A DNA stretch of 64,000 nt from Hyalella azteca (taxonomy: Eukaryota > Arthropoda > Malacostraca > Amphipoda > Hyalellidae): assembly GCF_000764305.2 (NCBI RefSeq), contig NW_025944888.1, positions 6,856-70,855 on the forward strand, given 5' to 3'. This document shows, piece by piece, positions 12,011-23,020 of this stretch. Below the pieces are notes generated by a model. The model saw nothing but the letters and a program-made list of their open reading frames with translations. It made no database searches and was not told where the DNA came from. Each line of letters opens with the position of its first letter. The first letter of the stretch is position 1. Both the position numbers and the translations under genes were made by a program.

Positions 12011-12400
12011 TGTAATCGTATTGGGAAAAATGAAGTATCTGACTTCGAAATGAGAAATTTTAAAAGCTGAACATTAAAAGAAACTATAATGTTTCGTAGT
12101 TTTAATGTACAAGCTTCTTAGAGTAGAGTTGGTTGAAAAACCGACGGCGGCATGGGCACAGAGTGCCTAATGAGCATGACGTCATGATGCCGGTATTTTA
12201 GAACACAAAGTTGAGCTTCCAAAACTTTGGCACTGGCAGTTACGGAAATTTTGAATTTGAAGTTTAAAATCTAATTTAATTAATCTAAATCTAAATCCAA
12301 ATTGATTCTGAATCCGGTTCTAAATTGAATTTTGCAATCCAATATATTTGATATTCTATAACACACCTAAACCGTTCAATCAGCTTGCAATGCACGGCGC
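12011..12400. other. No gene recognised
   Basis: A/T-rich unique sequence with a short AAATCTAA-type simple stretch at 12265-12310. Confidence 0.5.
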
Positions 12401-13455
12401 TTGAATGTGATGAATGTTGTGGTGTTCTGCATCCCGCATCATACCTGCATTCCTCACACCTCCCCCTTCATCCCCCACCCATCCCCCCACTGCATCGCTG
12501 CCACCAAATGCACTTGCCATGTCCATGATAGTGACTATCCAGCGCCCTCATTAGCAGCCTATCCCCTACACCCCCACTCCTTCCCACTCCACTTACTCCC
12601 TTTTACTCCCCTTCACTCCCCACTACTCATTCATACTATCCCCTAGCCCCCTCCCCCTTCATCCCGTAATCCCACTCTCTCTCCACACACCTACTCATCC
12701 TACTCCGCTATATATCCCCCCCATTGCCTCCTACTTTCCTGTCCCCCAATTCCTCCTCCGTTCCTCACCACTCATCCCTACCCCTCCCCCTGTCACCCTA
12801 CCACCCCACTGCACCCATATTTCCCTATGTATACCTCATGATCTCCCCACATCATCGATCACCCTACCATCTCTCCCTGACTCTCCCTAATTTCTCTTCG
12901 TTTGTTCATTTCTTATAGAACCTACTTCACCAACTCCTCCTATTCCTCCTAAGTTCCTCCTATCGCTCATAGCCCTTTTCAATTATACTATCTCTCCTAC
13001 TCCCCCTAACGCCCCCAACTCCCCTTAACTCCCCCTATCTCCCCAACTCCCATTAACTCCCCCATCTCCCTTTAACACCCCCTATCTCATCTAATCCCTT
13101 CAACTCTCCCTAACTCCCCCTTTAATTCTACTATCTCCCACACCCCCCTAACTCTCCCTAACTTCCCTTATCTCTTCATCTCCCCCTAATTACCCCTAAC
13201 CTTCTCTAACTCCCCTCATCTCATTTACTCTCCCTATCTCATTTACGCCCCCTTTCACGTTTATTCCCCCTATCTCGTTTACTCCACCTAATTCTCCCTA
13301 AATCCTTCTGTCTCTTCTACTCGCCCTAACTCCCTAACTCCGCCTATCTCGTCGACTCCTCTATAAGTCTCCCTAACTCCCCCTGTCTCGTATACTCACC
13401 AAGTCTCCCTAACTCCACCTAACTTCCCCTAACTCCTTCTGTCTCATCTACTCCT
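12401..13455. repeat. Polypyrimidine tract with TAACTCCCCC motif
   Basis: C/T-rich on the plus strand for about 1 kb. From 13000 on, words such as AACTCCCCCTA, CTATCTC and CTCGTTTACTC recur at 12-25-base spacing without a fixed unit. Open frames are composition-driven. Confidence 0.7.
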
Positions 13456-13499
13456 CTAATCCCAACCGGTGCAGTATAAGATACGCAGAAAAATCAATG

Positions 13500-13562
13500 A
13501 GGCTTTGTCCAAATTGCGATACACTTCTTACGTGGGTCATTGCAACCCAGTTTGGCAAGGCA
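13500..13562 (+). repeat. Dispersed hairpin element R2, copy 1
   Basis: TTTGTCCAAATTGCGATACA followed by CTTCTTACG and GGGTCATTGCAACCCAGTTT. Related to sequence at 21330-21398 (minus), 31983-32042 (minus) and 38990-39045 (plus). The element is fused directly to the following 30-bp array. Confidence 0.65.
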
Positions 13563-13581
13563 AAACAACAAAAACAAAGTA

Positions 13582-14961
13582 ATGTTAATAATGATAACGC
13601 GTCACACATTAATGATAACAATGATAACGCGTCACACATTAATGATAACAATGATAATGCGTCACACATTAATGATAATAATGATAACGCGTCACACGTT
13701 AATGATAATAATGATAACGAGTCACACATTAATGATAACAATGATAACACGACACACATTAATGATAGCAATGATAACACGTTACATTTTAATGATGACA
13801 ATGATAACGCGTCACACATTAATGATAACAATGATAACACGTCGCACATCAATGAAAACAATGATAACACGTCAGACATTAATGATAACAATGATAACAA
13901 GTCACACATTAATGATAACAATGATAACGCGTCACACATTAATGATAACAATGATAACACGTCACACATTAATGCTAACAACGATAACACGTTACACATT
14001 AATGATAACGCGTCACACATTAATGATAACAATGATAACACATCACACATTAATGATAACAATGAAAACGCGTCACACATTAATGATAACAATGATAACA
14101 CATCACACATTAATGATAACAATGATAACACATTACACATTAATGATAACAATGATAACGCGTCACACATTAATGATAACAATGATAACACGTCACACAT
14201 TAATGATAACAATGATAACGCGTCACACATTAATGATAACAATGATAACACGTCACACATTAATGATAACAATGATAACACGTCACACATTAATGATAAC
14301 AATGATAACACGTCACACATTAATGATAACAATGATAACGCGTCACACATTAATGATAACAGTGATGACACATCACACATTAATGATAACAATGATAACT
14401 CATCACACATTAATGATAACAATGATAACACATCACACATTAATGATAACAATGACAACACGTCACACATTAATGATAACACGTCACACATTAATGATAA
14501 CAATGATAACACATCACACACTAATGATAACAATGATAACGCGTCTCACATTAATGATAACAATGACAACACGTCACACATTAATGATAACACGTCGCAC
14601 ATTAATGATAACAATGATAACACGTCACACATTAAATGATAACAATGATAACACGTCACACATTAAATGATAACAATGATAACACGTCACACATTAATGA
14701 TAACAATGATAACACGTCACACATTAATGATAACAATGATAACACGTCACACACTAATGATAACAATGATAACGCGTCTCACATTAATGATAACAATGAT
14801 AACACGTCACACACTAATGATAACAATGATAATGCGTCAGACATTAATGATAACAATGATAACACGTCACACATCAATGATAACAATGATAACACGTCAC
14901 ACATCAATGATAACACGTCACACATCAATGATAACAATGATAACACGTCACACATCAGCTG
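13582..14961. repeat. 30-bp minisatellite, about 46 copies
   Basis: A 30-bp unit built from AATGATAACAATGATAAC and ACGTCACACATT. Some units are truncated to 18 bp, and variants (ACATCACAC, GCGTCACAC) are scattered. It is open in several frames (NDNNDNTSHI, MITMITRHTL, and LSLMCDVLSL on the minus strand), which shows it is a repeat effect rather than a gene. The array stops at a single N (14962). Confidence 0.95.
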
Positions 14962-14962
14962 N
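14962..14962. other. Single-N assembly join
   Basis: Separates the 30-bp array from the 44-bp array with no intervening unique DNA. Confidence 0.9.
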
Positions 14963-15090
14963 CGGTGTTTGCCGCCCCAACCTGCAGCTGGACGGCGGCT
15001 CCTGGACGGTGTTTGCCGCCCCAACCTGCAGCTGGACGGCGGCTCCTGGACGGTGTTTGCCGCCCCAACCTGCAGCTGGAAGGTGTTCCT
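14963..15090. repeat. 44-bp minisatellite resembling a FReD exon core
   Basis: 2.9 copies with a 44-bp period (CGGTGTTT at 14963, 15007 and 15051). One frame reads LDGGSWTVFAAP, close to the TTDGGGWTVF core of the FReD exons at 48.8 and 53.7 kb. The DNA matches around GACGGCGGC and CTGGACGGT. Derivation from an exon is possible but not shown. Confidence 0.8.
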
Positions 15091-16050
15091 CTAGGAATAT
15101 GCAAGGATATCAGTCGCTCTATCCACGCCAAAACATCAGCTATCCCTTCATATCCTCGCTGTAACAGGCAAATTTCTCAGCACTCCCAGCCATCTTAGCC
15201 TCTCCTTGCTATCCCTGTCAAATTTTTTGCCTCCCTGCCTCACTCACCCTCACTCAGCCTCACTCAGCTTCACTCACCCTCACTCAGCCTCACTTCATCT
15301 TCAGCGTCATTTTTATGTCCCTGTCTCTTGCGCTTACGCTTTTCTATCTCATTAATTGGAAAATTTAATAAATGTTCACACTATTTGAAGAAAAAATTGT
15401 CCACTTAATAAACAATTTTTTATTTCATTTAAGCTCTCCTTGTGGATGCTTCATAGCACATATATAAACATGACGGCCTCATAACAAGCCAATTTTTAAA
15501 TTCCGTGTTCTTGAGGTTGGGATGGCGATGGACTGTCCGGCATTTGTCCATCGATCTCTTGATATTCGGCCGCAGTGGCGTGATGGTCACCGTCGCCGAT
15601 GTTGACTTAAATTTGCTCGGCTTGCGGCATCGCTTGATGGCCTAGCCTCCATACGCCCGAACTTAGCGCTTCCAAAGCCAACACAAATTAAAACCAAATT
15701 TAAATATAGCGAAAAAAATGTCGCACCCACACGTGTTGCCATTGACCCTTCTGTATGGAGAAAGAAATAATGGATCCGACGTTTTATTAGGGGTTAATGG
15801 CAGTTTTAGAAATAGAGTTGAGGCGTCACAGGTCCGGCCGCCCCTCTCGAAGATGGACCGTCCAACTCTATGGAAATTGAATTGTGGTATGATTGAGGCA
15901 TCCCACACAAAAATCTCCCTGATGGACATTCCCCCGCAAGAAAAATTGGCGATCGGTCGATCTGTTTTCAATTGATCACGACGATCGGACACTGAAACTT
16001 GTCAAATATCAATGACAAGGCGATGGGACTTTTAAACTGGGTATGCCGGT
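15091..16050. other. No gene recognised
   Basis: Contains a short CACTCAGCCT/CACTCACCCT array at 15238-15295. The rest is complex. Frames of 85-109 codons overlap on opposite strands at 15663-15992 and neither shows a known motif. Confidence 0.5.
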
Positions 16051-16054
16051 GCTG

Positions 16055-16683
16055 GTCCGATGAGTGCGAGCGCTGGACTGAAAATTGCGTGATCTGGACC
16101 GATGAGTGCATGCGCAGGACCGAAGAGTGTGAGAGCTGGACTGAAGATTGTGTATAAGCTGGACCGATGAGTGCGTGCGCAGGACCGAAGAGTGTGAGAG
16201 CTGGACTGAAGATTGCGTATAAGCTGGACCGATGAGTGCGTGCGCAGGACCGAAGAGTGTGAGAGCTGGACTGAAGATTGCGTGATCTGGACCGATGAGT
16301 GCATGCGCAGGACCGAAGAGTGTTAGAGCTGGACTGAAGATTGCGTATAAGCTGGACCGATGAGTGCGTGCGCTGGACCGAAGTATGTGAGAGCTGGACT
16401 GAAGATTGCGTAAGCTGGACCGATGAGTGCGTGCGCTGGACCGAAGAGTGTGAGAGCTGGACTGAAGATTGCGTAAGCTGGACCGATGAGTGCGAGCGCT
16501 AGACTGCAGAGTGTGAAAGCTGGACTGACGATTGCGTAAGCTGGAACGATGAGTGCGTGCGCAGGACCGACGAGTGCGAGCGCTGGACCGCAGAGTGTGA
16601 AAGCTGGACTGAAGATTGCGTAAGCTGGACCGATGAGTGCGAGCGCTGGACCGCAGAGTGTGAGAGCTGGACTGAAGATTGCG
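16055..16683. repeat. ~63-bp minisatellite of three 21-bp subunits
   Basis: About ten units, each made of CTGGACTGAAGATTGCGTA, CTGGACCGATGAGTGCGTG and CAGGACCGAAGAGTGTGAG-like subunits of 20-21 bp. This is a higher-order repeat. It ends at an N (16684) and an adaptor. Confidence 0.95.
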
Positions 16684-16722
16684 NCTGTCTCTTATACACA
16701 TCTAGATGTGTATAAGAGACAG
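16684..16722. other. N plus transposase junction adaptor (library artefact)
   Basis: After the N, 16685-16722 is CTGTCTCTTATACACATCT followed by its exact reverse complement. This is a doubled Tn5 mosaic end, the circularisation junction of Nextera-type mate-pair libraries. It is not genomic DNA, and the two flanks (16.68 and 16.72 kb) are not proven neighbours. Confidence 0.97.
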
Positions 16723-16885
16723 GTGCCGTAACGACGTAAAGTCGTGTTCCGTGGCACCGTAACGACGTAAAGTCGTGTTCCGGGGCACCGTAACGACGTA
16801 AAGTCGTATTCCGCGGCGCCGTAGCGACGCAAAGTCGTGTTACGCGGCGCCGTAACGACGTAAAGTCGTCTTCCGTAGCACCGTA
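16723..16885. repeat. 31-bp minisatellite with internal inverted repeat
   Basis: About five copies, with CCGTAACGACGTAAAGTCGT at 16726, 16757 and 16788. Each unit has ACGAC-GTAAA-GTCGT, a 5-bp stem with a 5-base loop. Confidence 0.92.
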
Positions 16886-17006
16886 ACGCTTTTCAGAAGT
16901 GACGGAATATTTCGGTTGTTTTTATTGAATGTTCGGCCGCGGTCGGTTTAAGGAAGGCCATTTGCGGCTGAAGGCGAAAATCTCAAAACGCGGTTGACCG
17001 TAAGGC

Positions 17007-17500
17007 TACACTTGTGCTATACGCTACACTAGCGCTACACGCTACATTAGCGTTACACGCTGCACTAGCGTTACACGCTACATTAGCGCTACACGCCACA
17101 CTAGCGTTACACGCTACACTAGCACTACACGCTACACTTGTGCTATACGCTACACTAGCGCTACATGCTACATTAGCGCTACACGCTACACTAGCGCTAC
17201 ACGCTACACTAGCACTACACGCTACACTTGTGCTATATGCTACACTAGCGCTACACGCTACACACGCTACACTAGCGCTACACGCTACACTAGCACTACA
17301 CGCTACACACGCTACACTAGCGCTACACGCTACACTAGCGCTACACTAGCGCTACACGCTACACTTGTGTTATATGCTACACTAGCGCTACACGCTACAC
17401 TAGCGCTACACGCTACACTAGCGCTACACGCTACACCAGCACTACACGCTACACTAGCACTACACGCTACACTTGTGCTATATGCTACACTAGCGCTTCA
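17007..17500. repeat. 18-bp minisatellite CTAGCGCTACACGCTACA
   Basis: About 27 copies with GCG, GCA and TTGTG variants. TAGCGCTA within the unit is an 8-bp palindrome. The Leu-Ala-Leu-His-Ala-Thr peptide repeat is a by-product. Confidence 0.93.
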
Positions 17501-17615
17501 CACCCCACACGCTACACGCCCCACACGCTACACGCCCCACACGCTACACGCTACATACGCTACACACACCACACGCTACACACCCCACACGCTACACCCC
17601 ACACGCTACTCGCCA
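17495..17615. repeat. CACGCTACA/CCCCACA array
   Basis: The 18-bp array grades into a shorter pattern in which CACGCTACA alternates with CCCCACA, about eight times. It appears to be a secondary array born from the first. Confidence 0.85.
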
Positions 17616-17760
17616 CAAGGCGCCCACGGGCCGCTTCTTCACGTCGTTTCTCTAATGCGTTTTTCGTGATAAAAAAAGGGCGTCGAGTCGCGGCGCGAGG
17701 GCCGGGCGCCCTCAAAGCTATCGCGGACATCATCAAAATTGAGCGAATATCCAATTTTCT

Positions 17761-18147
17761 ACCGACAAACCCTTGGCCAGTGAGCTTTGATGGCCGTGAA
17801 TCTATTAACCGCCCCACCTCTTCCCCAATACTGGGGAGGAGGGGATGTGGAGGGGATGGGGGGAGTGATGGGAGTGATGGGATGTGGAAGGACCATGAAA
17901 GGAATTGTAGATGTGAGGGGAACAGGGAATGAAGGATCCATGGGGAGGATGAAGGAAGTTTTGAGAAGATGTGGAGTAGGAGGAATGTGAGGGGAATAAG
18001 AGGGTAATAATAAAGGGATGGTGGATGTGAAAGGAAATTGAGTTGAATGGTGGATGTGAGGGAGAGAGTGAATGTGGGATGCTGGAGGAAATGGTGGAAG
18101 TGAAGGAGAGCTCGGACTGCGGATGATAGATTTGAGGGAAAAAACCG
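17761..18147. repeat. 387-bp tandem duplication, unit 1
   Basis: ACCGACAAACCCTTGGCCAG starts at 17760 and recurs about 387 bp on. The unit contains a GATGTGAGGGGA-rich purine section and ends GGACTGCGGATG. Confidence 0.9.
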
Positions 18148-18515
18148 ACAAACCCTTGGCCAGTGAGCTTTGATGGCCGTGAATCTATTAACCGCCCCAC
18201 CTCTTCCCCAATACTGGGGAGGAGGGGATGTGGAGGGGGATGTGAGGGAATGGAGGGAGTGATGGGATGTGATAGGACCATGGAAGGAATTGTAGATGTG
18301 AGGGGAAGAAGGAAATGAGGGATGGGTGAGGATGAAGGAAGTTTTGAAGATGTGTGGAGTGGGAGGAATGTGAGGGTAATAATAAAGGGATGGTGGATGT
18401 GAAAGGAGATTGAGTTGAATGGTGGATGTGAGGGAGAGAGTGAATGTGGGATGCTGGAGGAAATGGTGGAAGTGAAGGAGAGTGCGGACTGCGGATGTTA
18501 GATTTGAGGGAAAAT
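18148..18515. repeat. 387-bp tandem duplication, unit 2
   Basis: Nearly identical second copy with small indels, ending GACTGCGGATGTTAGATTTG. Minus-strand frames of 130-400 codons across both units are low-complexity Ser/His/Pro and change frame between copies, so they are not taken as genes. Confidence 0.9.
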
Positions 18516-18737
18516 AAGAAGAGGTGAAAGAAGAGGCATGAAAGAGAAAGTGAGCGAAATTGTGATCAAAAGAGAGTGAGAGAATGAATGTTAGAAGCAA
18601 ATGGGCAAATGAACAACATGCAGTTAGTGATAGACTGAATGAGCTGTAAACTCTCACACCTCCTCCCACATCGGCGGAAATACATGAGAGGTACACCCCT
18701 GACGAGACACGTGGCTGAAATACTGGCCTAATGCACT

Positions 18738-19518
18738 TGGCTGAGATACTTGACTGAGATACTTGGCTGAGATGCATGACAGCGATACTTGGCTGATATA
18801 TTTGGCTGAGATACTTGGCTGAGATACTTGGCTGAGATGCGTGGCTGAGATACTTGGCTGAGATACTTGGCTGAGATACTTGGCTGAGATACTTGGCTGA
18901 GATACTTGGCTGAGATACTTGGCTGAGATACTTGGCTGAGATACTTGGCTGAGATACTTGGCTGAGATACTTGGCTGAGATACTTGGCTGAGATACTTGG
19001 CTGAGATACTTGGCTGAGATACTTGGCTGAGATACTTGGCTGAGATACTTGGCTGAGATACTTGGCTGAGATACTTGGCTGAGATACTTGGCTGAGATAC
19101 TTGGCTGAGATACTTGGCTGAGATACTTGGCTGAGATACTTGGCTGAGATACTTGGCTGAGATACTTGGCTGAGATACTTGGCTGAGATACTTGGCTGAG
19201 ATACTTGGCTGAGATACTTGGCTGAGATACTTGGCTGAGATACTTGGCTGAGATACTTGGCTGAGATACTTGGCTGAGATACTTGGCTGAGATACTTGGC
19301 TGAGATACTTGGCTGAGATACTTGGCTGAGATACTTGGCTGAGATACTTGGCTGAGATACTTGGCTGAGATACTTGGCTGAGATACTTGGCTGAGATACT
19401 TGGCTGAGATACTTGGCTGAGATACTTGGCTGAGATACTTGGCTGAGATACTTGGCTGAGATACTTGGCTGAGATACTTGGCTGTGATACTTGGCTGTGA
19501 TTTTTGGCTGAGATACTT
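18738..19518. repeat. 13-bp minisatellite GAGATACTTGGCT, about 60 copies
   Basis: Almost perfect copies of GAGATACTTGGCT; variants lie only at the two ends (GCATGACAGCGA, TGTGATACTTGG). The minus-strand 13-residue peptide repeat (SQVSQPSISAKYL) arises because no frame of the unit contains a stop. Confidence 0.97.
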
Positions 19519-19770
19519 GGCCCTTATAGATTCTCATGACAGGTCAATTTTTCACTTCACGTTTTCCCAAGCGTTATAATTAAGAGCGGCTAATATCATT
19601 AATTAGCTATTTGCTCCTCATTAATGAAATCATTTAATACTTAATGTGATCAGCGGGCGCACATCTTTACAGCTCATTAATCTTTGAGATATCAATGCCA
19701 TTCCTACCGGAGCTTCGAAATAATCTCTAATGCCTTGACTTATTATATGATAAATCAACCTGTACAAATT
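19519..19770. other. Unique A/T-rich island with TAATTA cores
   Basis: Contains ATTAAGAGCGGCTAATATCA and CATTAATTAGCTATTTGC. No open frame. Confidence 0.45.
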
Positions 19771-19965
19771 AATGATATTCTTACCTGATCAAAAACGCCA
19801 GGCAGAGGAGCAAATTTTAATCCTTCTGGAGCGGCAAAATCAATCATTACAGCTAATGCTATTCCTACCTGATGGGCGGAACCAATCATGTGAAGCAATG
19901 CTATTCCTACCTAATGAACGGAACCAATCATGTGAAGTAATGCTATTCCTACCTGATTGGCAGAG
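19771..19965. repeat. 42-bp tandem repeat
   Basis: AATGCTATTCCTACCTGAT begins at 19855, 19897 and 19939 (period 42). A diverged copy, ATGATATTCTTACCTGAT, lies at 19772. A 71-codon plus-strand frame follows the repeat only. Confidence 0.88.
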
Positions 19966-20139
19966 ATTGCCCCGCCAGGCTCGTTAAACTCACTGGAAAA
20001 AACTTGACAATCTGAGGCGCCGCCAGCCGCCAATTTGTCAGCTGCCAGCAGCCAATATGGCCGCTGATTGGCTCCTTAACAACAAAATTGGAACAGCTTT
20101 CATAATTGCCGCGCTGGCCATACATTATCGAGGGTGAAT

Positions 20140-20280
20140 AGTGACTAGTGATTGGCAAGAAGGGATTAGTAATTGGTAAGAGGAGTGATTAGTAATTGGC
20201 AAGAAGGGATTAGTAATTGGCAAGGGGAGTGATTAGTAATTGGCAAGAGGAGTGATTAGTAATTGGTAAGAGGAGCGATT
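20140..20280. repeat. ~23-bp minisatellite ending at an N
   Basis: About seven copies of a GATTAGTAATTGGCAAGAGG-type unit, cut off by a single N at 20281. Confidence 0.88.
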
Positions 20281-20281
20281 N
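20281..20281. other. Single-N assembly join
   Basis: Follows the 23-bp array in mid-unit; unique A/T-rich sequence starts right after. Confidence 0.9.
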
Positions 20282-20657
20282 TGGAATTCGATTCCCATTC
20301 AGAATCCTGGAAATCCTAGATTTATCTCTAATAAAACTTCCAATCTAATCTTAAGAATACTTTGAATATTCCGAGTCCATAAGTCGATTTTACCAACTAC
20401 GAAAGAAGTTCTATTAAAATCCTAACGAATCATAACTTTTGTTCATAAAAATTGAACGTGTATTGCATTCAAGAATAAAGCAATCACACGTTAAAAAAAT
20501 TTTCACATTCACCACCTTGAATTACTTCCGTATTAATTTCTATTGTTAACTAATTAATAACAATGTAATTTCTCGCACGAGTCACTTTTGATCCCGACGC
20601 CGACCAGTACGGTATTATGGTTCAACCATGGTACGGTGTGGTACGATGTTGAACATT

Positions 20658-21012
20658 TGTCATATTATTATTTGATTTAATTTGAATTGTAGCAGGATTT
20701 ATTATACTATCCGTAATGGATTTATTGAACTATCAGTAATGGATTTATTATAATATCCGCAATGGCATTTTAATCTTTTACAGACCTAGATGCAAAATAA
20801 TTTCAACCTGCAGCATTAGGCAAGTGGCTTTGGCTTGAAGTCTGTTAGGCGAACATTTGCTAAATTTTGTTAGTATTAAAATTATCTGTGGTCATTTACC
20901 AAAGTTTCATTAGCCATGCCCGTGTGTGAATTACGAAGTTCAGCAAACGTGAAGACCATTGCTAGAATGGTACGTACAACCACCCTATGTGCTGCAAGTG
21001 GGCGGTTACATA
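20658..21012 (+). repeat. Dispersed repeat R3, copy 1
   Basis: Shares about 350 bp with 28930-29373: an internal GGATTTATTATACTATCCGT tandem part (here about three units) and a conserved arm with ACCTAGATGCAAAATAATTT, GGCAAGTGGCTTTGGCTTGA and ACGTGAAGACCATTGCTAGA. Confidence 0.9.
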
Positions 21013-21998
21013 TGGTTTTTAATGAGATTCTGTATAAAACATACATTTTTTCTGAATGTGAGCGGCACAGTTTTGAGATTAGAAATGAGGGCTGCCATAC
21101 TTGAAATGAAGATTGAGGGTAAATTGAGGGTACATTGAGGGTATATCAAGGCTATGTTGAGGTTATAGTGATGGTATATTAAATAAAGGAAACGGAAATG
21201 TTGAAGAGAAGAAGAGAGGTACTTAGTGGAAGTGCATTCAGAAAAATTATAGGTCATATTGCCTAAATAGTGGCAGTTTTCTTCTCCACACCCCGATCGA
21301 GCAGAGATTAGCACTGATAGGCATGTTGGCCGGGCCAAACTGGGTCAGGATGACTCACACAATCGTAAAAATTGCTCCGCAATTCGGACAAATATCACGC
21401 ATTTATATGAGTGTAGGTATGGAAAATAGTGAGATAAAAAAATTGTGTTTGTTACTATATAAAAGAGATAGAAAATAACAATGAAAGCGGGTTAAATGCG
21501 TCAAAGTTTGAGGGTAAAGTGGGTTTCGAAATTATTAAACTCGAAAAGGGTACACGAGAGGTTAGGAATGAGAGTTAATGGGACGAGGGAAAGGAGAAAT
21601 GAGGGTAAAGGGGTAGAGTTGAGGACGACTAAATACTAGAGCGAATAGAGAAGGATAAGCAGCCGCGGTATTAAATGGCTGAAAAGATTAGTAACTAAAA
21701 TATAATGAGGTAAGACAAAGCAAAATTGGACATCGAACGTCAGAAAGTGAGACATGGATTAATAAAAATAGGATAATGTTGCGCCTCTAAAGAAACCTAA
21801 ACTTACTTTTGCAGCATTGAAACCCCCTACCCTCTTTTCCCCACCCCCCTTCCCTCATCCTTCTGATCGTTGTTTCCATTTGTCCCCCTCTCTCCCCCTC
21901 CCTCTTCACCCCCATCGGGGATTATTTTGAGTTCAGAAAAACCGGGAGTGCAAAGCAAAGTCTTAAAAGCGGGGGAGAGGGCCCCCTACCTCCCCACC
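21013..21998. other. No gene; holds R2 copy 2
   Basis: GAGGGTA-rich A/G sequence at 21100-21190 and 21530-21620, otherwise A/T-rich. R2 element copy 2 is at 21330-21398. C-rich near the end, up to an adaptor. Confidence 0.5.
21330..21398 (-). repeat. Dispersed hairpin element R2, copy 2
   Basis: The reverse complement reads TTTGTCCGAATTGCGGAGCA then GTGAGTCATCCTGACCCAGT, matching 13500-13562 and 38990-39045. Confidence 0.65.
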
Positions 21999-22036
21999 CT
22001 GTCTCTTATACACATCTAGATGTGTATAAGAGACAG
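21999..22036. other. Transposase junction adaptor (library artefact)
   Basis: CTGTCTCTTATACACATCT plus its exact reverse complement, 38 bases, identical to 16685-16722 and 30435-30472. Continuity of the flanks is doubtful. Confidence 0.97.
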
Positions 22037-22105
22037 CATCAAGACCCTCATCAAGACCCTCATCAAGACCCACATCAAGACCCTCATCAAGACCCTCATC
22101 AAGAC
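22037..22105. repeat. 12-bp minisatellite CATCAAGACCCT
   Basis: Six copies of CATCAAGACCCT with one variant (CCCACATC), starting at the adaptor. The array is probably longer in the genome and truncated here. Confidence 0.9.
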
Positions 22106-22389
22106 CCCGGTCCCGCGCAGCAAAGCTCTTAATTAAGGGATCTGCGGCGCATTAAAATTCGTGGCAGGCGGCGAGTGGTCGCCGCAAAAATAGCTAATGT
22201 GTTTTTAATCCCGTGTCAATAATGGCTAATTGCAATGAATTATGCAGGCCTTGATGGAGTGCCGCAGCCCAGCATCGGGATCACCAAGGCCTTGCCGGGC
22301 GCGTAAACATCCCGTAACCCCAGTGGGGAATGTGGGGTGTCTGAGGAGATATGGGGAACGCGGGCTACACTGGGGTATGTTTCATGGGG
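22106..22389. other. Complex GC-balanced island
   Basis: No open frame, but high complexity: TTAATTAAGGGATCTGCGGC, GGCGAGTGGTCGCCGCAAAA (with an inverted repeat GGCGA-GTGG-TCGCC) and TAATGGCTAATTGCAATGAA. A candidate conserved noncoding element. Confidence 0.4.
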
Positions 22390-23020
22390 AATAAGAGAAA
22401 AAAACTGGAGTATGGTTCGAGGTGAATATGAGGTGAAAGTGAGCCAAAACTGGGGTAGGGTTTGGGGTGAATAAGAGGTGAAGGTGAGTCAAAACTGGAG
22501 TACGGGGGTGAATAAAGGGAGAAAGTGAGCCAAAAGTGAAGTATGGTTCGAGGTGAATAAGAGGTGAAGGTGAGTCAAAACTGGAGTATGGTTTGGGGTG
22601 AATAAGGGGTGAAAGTGAGACAAAACTGGGGTATGGTTTGGGTAAATAAGAGGTGAAAGTGAGCCAAAACTGAAGTATGGTTTGGGATGAATAAGAGGTG
22701 ATAGTGAGCCAAAACTGAAGTATGGTTTGGGGTGAATAAGGTGAAAGTGAGCCAAAACTGGAGTATGGTTTTGGGTGAACAAGGGGTGAAAATGAGCCAA
22801 AACTGGAGTATAGTTTAGAGTGAATAAGGGGTGAAGGTGAGTCTAAACTGGAGTATGGTTTTGGGTGAATAAGAGGTGAAAGTGAGCCAAAACAGGAGTA
22901 TAGTTTTGGGTGAATAAGGGGTGAAAGTGAGCCAAAACTGGAGTATGGAGGTGAATAAAGGGAGAAAGTGAGCCAAAACTGGAGTATGGTTTGGGGTGAA
23001 TAAGGGACGAAAGTCAAAAC
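22390..23020. repeat. 45-bp minisatellite, about 14 copies
   Basis: The unit combines GTGAATAAGAGGTGAAAGTG and AGCCAAAACTGGAGTATGGT. Length variants (22495-22540 and 22940-22985) lack part of the unit. The minus-strand SFGSLSPLIHPKPYS frame is a repeat by-product. Confidence 0.95.

Noticed and set aside
13497..14639. 380-codon plus-strand frame rich in Asn/Asp with a CPNC start
   Set aside because: The repeat is open in several frames on both strands, and the unique start is the dispersed R2 element, not a zinc-binding domain.
15663..15992. 109-codon minus-strand frame overlapping an 85-codon plus-strand frame
   Set aside because: No motif, no splice signals, no second copy; consistent with chance in locally stop-poor sequence.
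17560..18777. 405-codon minus-strand frame
   Set aside because: Low-complexity Ser/Pro/His frame across a recent duplication and array ends, with no motif.
18728..19537. 269-codon minus-strand Ser/Gln/Lys/Tyr repeat protein
   Set aside because: The unit is 13 bp, so a true coding repeat would shift frame each unit; the frame exists only because the unit lacks stops.
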